Shown here piece by piece: positions 56,959 to 64,000 of a stretch of 64,000 nt of DNA (position 1 is its first letter; each line of letters starts with the position of its first letter). A program made the position numbers and the translations under genes. The notes beneath the pieces were generated by a model. It was not told the origin of the DNA and did no database searches. It saw nothing but the letters and a program-made list of their open reading frames with translations. The DNA comes from Wolbachia pipientis (GTDB lineage: Bacteria > Pseudomonadota > Alphaproteobacteria > Rickettsiales > Anaplasmataceae), in assembly GCA_023052945.1 (NCBI GenBank), contig CP095495.1, positions 1,054,001 to 1,118,000 on the forward strand. The letters run 5' to 3'.

Positions 56959-58470
56959 ATGGATAACTATGCGGGAACTACTAAACGTGTTGCAGCATAT
57001 GTAGTTGATGCAATAATATTTCTAGCCTTTTATTTATTCACTTTGTTCATATCATCAGATAAACCCTTTGCTGAATTTTTTCATTATATCTTTTCTGATA
57101 CTGGTACAATCTCTACGTCAATTCAAGAAGAAGTATTAGGAACATTACTGTTTACAGCACTAGAAACATTAATGATAATAAAGTTTGGTTGGACTCCAGG
57201 AAAATTACTATTTGGTATATACATAAAAGATGCAAACACACTTAAAAACGGTGCTTTAATGCAAGTATTGATAAGAAGTACTTTCAAGGCGCTTTTGTTT
57301 GTACCTAGCTATATTTCTGACTGGTTCTATATTTTACCAATTTTAGTTTTAATATTTGTAATATTTGATCGACATAAACAGACTTTTTATGACAAAATTG
57401 CAAAAACAGTAGTAATTGATTACAAACCTGAAAAACATCACTTAGATTTAAACTATGTGGGAATAACTAGGCGTGCAGTAGCATACATTATAGATCATTT
57501 TATTATTATTGGAATTTCCTTAACCTTTTTCTCTTTTATAGAAATAACTTTTGACCCTACTAGAGCTGAGCTATTAACCACATGCTTATTTTTTCTACTA
57601 TCAATAACATTTGGGGCATTTATGATAAGAAGATTCAGCGGTACTCCAGGACAACTGTTATGCGGTATTCATATAAAAGATGCAAATACACTTGAAAATA
57701 TTACTCTGACACAAGCAACAGTCAGGTACATTTTGTTTGAAGCTTTTAACATATTCATACCAGGTTATATTCTTGCTCTAGAAGAATTTTATAATGAGCA
57801 TAATTCTCAACAGTGGTCTGGACCTTTATTAACCTTAACATTTGTAGTTATAATATTAATTTTTATATCCGCAATATTTGATAGACGCAAGCAGTTTTTT
57901 CATGATAAAATTGCAAAAACAGTAGTAATTGATTACAAACCTGAAAAACATCACTTAGATTTAAACTATGTGGGAATAACTAGGCGTGCAGTAGCATACA
58001 TCATTGACCGCTGCACTATTATGGGAATAGTTTCATTCTGTTTGATTTTTGTAAAAATTATTTTTCATCCTGACAAATTCACACGTTTAGTCGTATACAT
58101 TTCTTTATTTTTTTTGCTATCAATGGTACTCGGAGTATTTATAACAAGAAGATTTGGTAGCACCCCAGGGCAATGGCTGTGCCGCATCTGTATAAAGAAC
58201 ATAAATACACTTAAAAATATTACTCTACTGCAAGCAATAATCAGGTATGTTTTGTTTGAAATTATTAACTTCATATTGATTTTTATGCTCATTATTAATC
58301 TATTCTTTTTTGAGACATATACTTCCGAATGGTGGTTTGAACCCTTATCATTCTTAACCTTTGTAGCCATAATACTAATTTTCATATGTGCAATATTTGA
58401 CCGACGCAAGCAGTTCTTTCATGATAAAATTGCAAAGACAGTGGCAATAGACTATAAGCCTTCAAGCTGA
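56959..58470 (+). CDS. triple RDD-domain membrane protein
   Basis: About 503 aa with three RDD domains, each of about 165 aa, in tandem. Each begins with a TKRVAAYVVDAIIFL- or RRAVAYIIDHFIII-type helix, has a TPGKLLFGI / TPGQLLCGI / TPGQWLCRI loop plus KDANTL, and ends with DRRKQFFHDKIAKTVVIDYK. RDD proteins are multi-helix membrane proteins of unclear transport role. The KPEHHxLDLNYVG linker is repeated almost exactly. ATG 56959; GTG 56944 is also in frame. A decayed duplicate follows. Confidence 0.85.
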   Translation: MDNYAGTTKRVAAYVVDAIIFLAFYLFTLFISSDKPFAEFFHYIFSDTGTISTSIQEEVLGTLLFTALETLMIIKFGWTPGKLLFGIYIKDANTLKNGALMQVLIRSTFKALLFVPSYISDWFYILPILVLIFVIFDRHKQTFYDKIAKTVVIDYKPEKHHLDLNYVGITRRAVAYIIDHFIIIGISLTFFSFIEITFDPTRAELLTTCLFFLLSITFGAFMIRRFSGTPGQLLCGIHIKDANTLENITLTQATVRYILFEAFNIFIPGYILALEEFYNEHNSQQWSGPLLTLTFVVIILIFISAIFDRRKQFFHDKIAKTVVIDYKPEKHHLDLNYVGITRRAVAYIIDRCTIMGIVSFCLIFVKIIFHPDKFTRLVVYISLFFLLSMVLGVFITRRFGSTPGQWLCRICIKNINTLKNITLLQAIIRYVLFEIINFILIFMLIINLFFFETYTSEWWFEPLSFLTFVAIILIFICAIFDRRKQFFHDKIAKTVAIDYKPSS

Positions 58471-58597
58471 TTCCTTCTCCAGTTGTGGGTTCATTAATAT
58501 ATGCTGACTTTAATTAATGTAGCTCTTCATAGTAATACAAAGTTACTATTATTTAACTGCTAGTCTGGTATGTTAGGCAATCGTGTTGGATACAAAA

Positions 58598-59615
58598 ATG
58601 GATACTAAAGTAAACTATGCAAAAGTTACTAAGCGTGTTGCAGCATGTGTAGTTGACCAAATGATATTTTATCTAATTTTTGGTTTATTACTTTTATTCA
58701 CATTAAACAGATCACCCTACGCTGATTTGTCCAACGCTGACCTATTTGACGCTATTTTTTCTTATACAACCTTTATGTCAGTACAAGATGAAGTGTTAGG
58801 AGCACTAATGTCTACAGTATTAGAAGCATTAATGATAACAAAACTTGGCTGAACTCCAGGGAAATTTTTATGTGGTATATGTATAAAAGATGCAAACAAA
58901 ATTAAAAACGCTACTTTAATGCAAGCAGTAATAAGGAATAGTTTTAAGGTATTTTTGTGGGTATCTAGCTATATTTCTGAATGGTTTTTAGTCTTACCAA
59001 TATTGGCCCTATTACTTGCAATATTTGACCAACGCAAGCAGTTTTTCTACGACAAAATTGCAAAAACAGTAGTAATCGATTATAAACCTGAAAAACATCA
59101 CTTAAATTTAAACTATGTAGGAATAACTAGGCGCGTGGTAGCATACATTATTGACCGTTTTATTATTACGGGTATTTCTTTAGTCTTTTTCTATTTTGCA
59201 GAAATGACTTTTGACCCTGTTAGAGCTGAACTATTAGACACATGCTTATCTTTTTTGCTACCAATAGTATTTGGAGTATACATGATAAGAAGATTTAGCG
59301 GTACTCCAGGACAATTATTATGCAGTATACATAAAAGATGCAAATACACTTGGAAATATTACCCTAATGCAAGCAGCAATCAGATGTGTTTTGTTTGAAG
59401 TTACTACTTTGATATTGGATTCTATATTCACGATGAATATATTTTTTGATTCGCTTGGTAAGTATACTTCTAAATGGTGGTTTGATCCTTTAACAGACTT
59501 AACCTTTACAACTATAATACTAATTTTTATATTTGCAATATTTGATAAACGAAAGCAGTTTTTTTATGATAAAATTGCAAAGACAGTGGCAATATACCAC
59601 AAATCTTCAAGATAA
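58598..59615 (+). pseudogene. decayed tandem copy of the RDD gene
   Basis: Two RDD domains remain. The segment TACTATTATTTAACTGCTAG upstream of each start is the same in both copies, so promoter and gene were duplicated together. The first domain is stopped by TGA at the Trp of GWTPGK (58850-58852), and a frameshift near 59335 breaks the second at CSIHKRCK. Confidence 0.82.
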
Positions 59616-59864
59616 TTTTTCTCCTTGCTATATGTTGATTAATGTGTGCCTACTGTAGTTGATGTGACTCTTTCAATGCTAGTTCCAAAATAAACAATGT
59701 GATTTCTTGCAATAAAATCAATTTTCTAATCAACATGGAAAAAATTGTTGACACTAGAAATATCTGTGTTACAGATTAGCCCGTATTTGGTATTTACATA
59801 AATTGTTTACGACCATTTGATTTTATAGTGAGGGCAATTTCTAGTTATACTTAAGGGGGGTGAA

Positions 59865-60714
59865 ATGGGTATAGGTCAACAACAATCAAGTAATACAGCT
59901 AAAAAAGACATTATTCTTCAACTATTACAGTCTAGTGTTTTAAAGCAAAGAAATCTTAATGATAAAATTAGTCATGAAGAAATAAGCAGATTAATAGATG
60001 ATATTATAAGTTTAAGCGAAGATAATACGGGTGAACTTCGTCGTTCAAAGCGAAATCTACCCAGTCTACTCCTCCCTGTATTTATGTTAGGTGTACAGAC
60101 TGTAGCGTTAGGTTCACTAGGTTTAGCGTTGGGTGCATCGGATTTCGCGTTAATCATGTACCGTGTATTAAGTACACAACGTGGACGTGAGATAGTTATG
60201 GATTTAATCGATAAGGCTTTAGAGGGTAAAGATATTATGGATACTATGGAGGATCTTAGACGAACTGGGCTTTTTGAAACAAATGAAGAGCAATTTACAC
60301 AAATAGCAGAGGCTCTATTAAAAGGAGATGCGGGTGTTGATGTATAAGGAAGAACTCCTTTATATTATGCTGTTTATTACACTCATGGTGAACATCCAAT
60401 GGCTAAATTATCAACATCCAAAAGTAGCAAAACTTCTACTAAATTATGGTGCAGATCCATCATTTATTCATAGACCTAAAGCTATAACAGCAGGAATTAC
60501 TGTGGGTATATTAGCTGCCATTGTTGCTCCATTAGTACTTATTTGTGCTACTGCATTATCTGCACTAGCAATAATTGGAATTACTGTAGCATCTGCACTG
60601 ATTGTTGGTGGAATTTCCTATGGAGTTGCGTATAAGTCATCAGAGCATTCATTAAACAGTAAGCTAAGTGAGGTTAGCTGCAGTAATGTTGATGGAAATA
60701 AACAAACTGTATAA
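59865..60714 (+). pseudogene. ankyrin-membrane-hairpin protein, nonsense and frameshift
   Basis: ATG with AAGGGGGG upstream. N-terminal region with a hydrophobic stretch (LLLPVFMLGVQTVALGSLGL), then an ankyrin unit interrupted by TAA at DV*GRTPLYYAVYYTHGEHP, a frameshift near 60400, then HPKVAKLLLNYGADPSFI and two membrane helices (ITVGILAAIVAPLVLICATA and ALAIIGITVASALIVGGISY). A broken member of the same class as 33483. Confidence 0.75.
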
Positions 60715-60862
60715 CCATAATTTTTAGTTCACCACAGTAACTGCGCCGTGGCAGTGTTTGTATTTTTTTTAGAGAAACAACTTCTAGATTGACATAATTC
60801 ACTTCATATACCATAATAAAATTCTGAGGTCTGGAAAGACTGCAAGTATAAAAAGGAGCAAA

Positions 60863-61548
60863 ATGCTAGGGATAATTTATTTAGCAATTCTGGGAATAGC
60901 TGTAGTAATAGGGGCTATAGTAAGTATTTTAACAGGTCTAGCACTCAGTACCTTGACTAGTCTTTCACCTCTGATGATAGGTGGAATTGTTGGTGCTATT
61001 TCTGTAGCGCCATTAATTGTAACTTTCATAAAAACGCCCTTGTCCGAATTTGCAGATTGCAAAGGTCATCGTGTAAGTGATTTCATATTAAAAGAAATTG
61101 CATGTCTAGCTGGTTTGTTTATTGGAAGTGTTGCAGTTGGAGTGTCCTTGGTAGTGTTTGCTCCAAATTTGCAGATTGCAAAGGTCATCGTGTAAGTGAT
61201 TTCATATTAAAAGAAATTGCATGTCTAGCTGGTTTGTTTATTGGAAGTGTTGCAGTTGGAGTGTCCTTGGTAGTGTTTGCTCCAATAGTTAAAGTAGATT
61301 CTTTATCGTCTTTATCAACTACGATGAACTCTTTAATAGCAATAGGGTTTGCAGCACCAGTACTTCCAATTGTAACTGCAATTGGAATAGCTATTGCATT
61401 AGATAAAATTACGAAACTAATGAAGTCATCAGAGAAAAAGCCTTCTCGACTAACAGAGGAGGAATCACAGAATTTATCGAACGAGTTAAAAGAGGCTAGA
61501 TACAATGATATAAGTGAGCAGACTACAGCTGCTAATTTACCACAGTAA
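60863..61548 (+). pseudogene. membrane protein broken by a 119 bp tandem duplication
   Basis: The first frame (60863-61195) encodes three hydrophobic helices (LAILGIAVVIGAIVSILTGL; IVGAISVAPLIVTFI) and then EFADCKGHRVSDFILKEIAC; the second frame (61102-61548) repeats that segment and continues to VKVDSLSSLSTTMNSLIAIG and a charged tail. Removing one 119 bp unit restores a single ORF of about 188 codons. ATG 60863 with AAAGGAG upstream. The 3' end overlaps secA by 17 bp. Confidence 0.75.
61047..61284 (+). repeat. 119 bp perfect tandem duplication
   Basis: Units 61047-61165 and 61166-61284 appear identical (start AATTTGCAGATTGCAAAGGT, end GTGTTTGCTCCA). 119 is not a multiple of 3, so the duplication shifts the frame. 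Confidence 0.9.
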
Positions 61549-64000
61549 ACGCACCATGGCAATGTTTGTATTTCTTCCCTGAGTTACAAGGGCACTTGTC
61601 GTTTCTTGAGACTTTGGGAAGTCTGCTATTTCTCGCAGAATGTAACCTATTGCCTATTTCTTGTAGCTTAAAGTGCGCTAGGCGGTGAATGGTGAGTTCC
61701 TTCCATTTTTCAAGCATTGACTCAAACATCAAGAAAGCTTCGCGTTTAAATTCATTCAGTGGATCTTTCTGCCCCATGGCACGTAAGCTTATGCTTTGTC
61801 TTAAGCTTTCTAAAGTTGAAAGGTGCTCCCTCCATAAATGATCGAGTGTCATAATCATTACTTGCTTCACTATCGTATTCCACAAATCTGTAGTGTGCTG
61901 ACTGTTGAAATATTTTTCTTTCTCAGTAAAAAATTCTTGTATCTTATCATTTATATAATCCAAAGCTTCTTGTTTGTTTAAAAACTTTGCTAAATCTTCT
62001 TTATCAAGCGTTATTCCATACTTTGTATGGAATTCTTTGACTATATCTTCAATATAATCCTCATAATAGCCACTTTGGACTATACCTTCTATTACGCTCT
62101 CATTTACTTCGCTATATACTTCAAGTAAATTATTAATTTCGTTGCCTAAAATATTGTTTCTCTGTTTAAAAATAACTTTACGTTGGTTGTTGATTACGTC
62201 ATCAAACTTAAGCAAAGACTTCCGCACATCATAATTTCTAGCTTCAACTTTCTTCTGCGCCTTCTCAAGTGCCTTATTGATCCATGGATGATGAATAGCT
62301 TCGTTATTCTTTAACCCTACTTTTTGTAAAAAGCTTCTCATTCTATCAGAACCAAATATTCTCATTAGATCATCTTCAAGTGATAAAAAGAACTTAGAAA
62401 GTCCAGGATCACCTTGACGGCCAGAACGGCCACGCAGCTGATCATCTATTCTCCTGCTTTCATGCCTTTCGGTTCCAACCACACATAAACCACCAGCTTT
62501 TATAGCAATTTCCTTATCTTTTTTTACTCTTTCGACTATTTCTTGGTATTTTTTTACTCTTTCATCATCATTTTTTATCTTCTTCAGCTCTACCTTTGCA
62601 ATCATTTCAGCATTTCCACCAAGCTGAATATCAGTTCCACGTCCTGCCATGTTAGTTGCTATAGTAATGCTGCCTGGCACCCCAGCTTGTGCTATTATGT
62701 ACGCCTCTTGTTCATGATAACGAGCATTTAGTACTGAATGCTTAAGAGAATGACTTTGCAAAAGCGCAGAAAGTTTCTCAGAGTTTTCAATACTTACCGT
62801 GCCAACTAGGACTGGTTGAAGGCGCTTGTGGCATTCTTCTATAAATTTTAATACAGCATTAAACTTTTCCTTTTCTGTACCGTAAATCTCATCATCGATG
62901 TCTATTCTTTTTACAGGTACATTAGTTGGAATTTTTACTACATTTAGTCTGTATATATCATGAAACTCTTCTGCCTCTGTTGCTGCTGTTCCAGTCATTC
63001 CAGAAAGTTTATTGTACATACGGAAGTAATTCTGAAATGTAACTGAAGCTAAAGTTTGATTCTCATGCTGAATTTCAAGATTCTCCTTCGCTTCAAGTGC
63101 CTGATGAAGACCATCGGAATATCTCCTGCCCTCCATCATACGCCCAGTAAATTCATCAATAATCACTACCTTGCCATCCTTTACTATATAATCTTTATCA
63201 GCAGTAAACAGCTTATGTGCACGTAATGCTTGGTCTATATAATGAGTCATTATCATGCTGTCAGTATCATAGAGCGAGGAATTTTCAGGAATGAGATTGT
63301 ATGACCTGAGTAGTTCTTCCACTCGTGAAATACCATCTTCAGTAAGGAACACTACCCTACCCTTCTTATCCACCTCATAATCAGAGTCAACTAATTTGGT
63401 TACTATTTTATTGATATGCTTATATATCTGATTGTTTTCCTCAATCTGGCCAGAAATAATAAGCGGAGTGCGAGCTTCATCAATGAGTATTGAGTCTACT
63501 TCATCAACTATTCCGTAGTGAAAGCCTCTCTGAACCATGTCTTCTTGAGAAAATTTCATATTGTCTCGCAGGTAATCAAAGGCAAGCTCGTTATTTGTGG
63601 AATACACGATATCTGCACTGTAAGCCTCTTTTCTCTCTTCGTCTGTCAAGTTATTCGTGATAAACGCAACAGAAACCCCAAGAGAATTATATAATTTGCT
63701 CATCCACTCTGTGTCTCGTTTTGCAAGATAATCGTTAACAGTTACGACGTGCACGCCTTTCCCTTCTAAAGAATTAAGGTATGCAGCTAAAGTTGCAACG
63801 AGTGTCTTTCCCTCTCCTGTTTTCATTTCTGATATCATGCCGTTATGGAGCACCATTCCACCGATCAGTTGAACATCGAAGTGTCTCATGTTAAGAAACC
63901 TTCGAGAGGCTTCGCGCACAACCGCAAATGCAGGTACGAGAAGATCATTTAACGTTTTTTCATTTCTCAATTCCTGTTTGAATCCTTCGGTTTTATCAGC
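61532..64000 (-). CDS. secA: preprotein translocase ATPase SecA (5' end outside window)
   Basis: Motor of Sec export. 822 codons lie in the window and the frame is open to the edge ([10 protein letters not shown] precedes [10 protein letters not shown]), so the start is beyond 64000. Walker [25 protein letters not shown]-like [20 protein letters not shown], motif [33 protein letters not shown], the helical scaffold, and a C-terminal SEC-C zinc motif ([16 protein letters not shown]). Intact otherwise. Convergent with the broken membrane gene. Confidence 0.96.
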   Translation of the reverse strand, partial: ADKTEGFKQELRNEKTLNDLLVPAFAVVREASRRFLNMRHFDVQLIGGMVLHNGMISEMKTGEGKTLVATLAAYLNSLEGKGVHVVTVNDYLAKRDTEWMSKLYNSLGVSVAFITNNLTDEERKEAYSADIVYSTNNELAFDYLRDNMKFSQEDMVQRGFHYGIVDEVDSILIDEARTPLIISGQIEENNQIYKHINKIVTKLVDSDYEVDKKGRVVFLTEDGISRVEELLRSYNLIPENSSLYDTDSMIMTHYIDQALRAHKLFTADKDYIVKDGKVVIIDEFTGRMMEGRRYSDGLHQALEAKENLEIQHENQTLASVTFQNYFRMYNKLSGMTGTAATEAEEFHDIYRLNVVKIPTNVPVKRIDIDDEIYGTEKEKFNAVLKFIEECHKRLQPVLVGTVSIENSEKLSALLQSHSLKHSVLNARYHEQEAYIIAQAGVPGSITIATNMAGRGTDIQLGGNAEMIAKVELKKIKNDDERVKKYQEIVERVKKDKEIAIKAGGLCVVGTERHESRRIDDQLRGRSGRQGDPGLSKFFLSLEDDLMRIFGSDRMRSFLQKVGLKNNEAIHHPWINKALEKAQKKVEARNYDVRKSLLKFDDVINNQRKVIFKQRNNILGNEINNLLEVYSEVNESVIEGIVQSGYYEDYIEDIVKEFHTKYGITLDKEDLAKFLNKQEALDYINDKIQEFFTEKEKYFNSQHTTDLWNTIVKQVMIMTLDHLWREHLSTLESLRQSISLRAMGQKDPLNEFKREAFLMFESMLEKWKELTIHRLAHFKLQEIGNRLHSARNSRLPKVSRNDKCPCNSGKKYKHCHGAFTVVN

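Noticed and set aside
60863..61195. A complete 110 aa membrane protein
   Set aside because: Its stop arises only because of the 119 bp duplication; it is better read as part of a longer broken gene.
1..64000. CRISPR array, tRNA, rRNA or prophage WO genes
   Set aside because: No regularly spaced repeats, no cloverleaf with a CCA-adjacent end and no phage structural motifs were seen by eye; a tRNAscan or Infernal run would be decisive.

Overview
The window looks like a chromosome segment of a Wolbachia-type endosymbiont (Alphaproteobacteria, Rickettsiales). The evidence is the strong AT bias, scattered single-copy housekeeping genes with little operon structure, several ankyrin-repeat and membrane-hairpin proteins, eukaryote-like effector candidates (an OTU-fold protein, a Fic protein, a protein with short ESCRT/NEDD4-type motifs), dispersed palindromic repeats and a very high load of insertion sequences and group II introns. 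No rRNA, tRNA, CRISPR array or prophage WO structural gene was seen. The supergroup cannot be decided from this sequence alone.

Layout. 0.1-1.3 kb: a small ORF and holA. 1.6-5.7 kb: a group II intron whose maturase gene is itself interrupted, exactly at the reverse transcriptase YADD motif, by a second group II intron (a twintron). 5.7-7.4 kb: a truncated coiled-coil gene split by an IS5-type element. 7.3-14.3 kb: cca, an OTU-like protease gene, ychF, and an overlapping ankyrin / pentapeptide-repeat / gmk cluster. 14.4-20.6 kb: ankyrin-membrane gene and IS debris (IS5, IS481, IS256). 20.6-26.5 kb: sdhA, prs-gatC, a RAMA-like gene bracketed by a 79 bp duplication of the guaA start, and guaA. 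26.5-30.5 kb: an IS nest (IS481 in IS5 in IS481) and a broken XRE regulator. 30.5-38.6 kb: mutS, ankyrin-membrane gene, fic, terC pseudogene, ddl-ftsQ. 38.7-47.2 kb: three IS5 loci around hemC-murB, secD and fabI, plus a noncoding repeat family. 47.4-50.1 kb: two short genes including the PSAP/PPSY protein, then decayed IS110 and IS3 copies. 50.2-53.9 kb: mnmG-pepP. 54-61.5 kb: IS remnants, a long palindrome, an AAA/DUF4143 ATPase gene, a triple-RDD membrane gene with a decayed tandem copy, and two broken membrane genes. 61.5-64 kb: secA, running off the right edge.

How the genes work together. Housekeeping genes cover replication and repair (holA, mutS), translation (cca, ychF, gatC, mnmG), purine and nucleotide supply (gmk, prs, guaA), the TCA cycle (sdhA), haem (hemC), fatty acids (fabI), lipid II and division (murB, ddl, ftsQ) and Sec export (secA, secD). 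Between them, accessory genes decay by frameshift, nonsense mutation, tandem duplication and IS insertion. Seven IS5-type copies plus one fragment share about 955 bp and differ at a few sites, so their mutation history can be partly read. The observations most worth a second look are the twintron, the PSAP/PPxY protein, the candidate bridge-RNA region of the IS110 remnant, the palindromic element inside the mnmG reading frame, the guaA-start duplication and the A7/A8 frameshift tract in the IS5 transposase.
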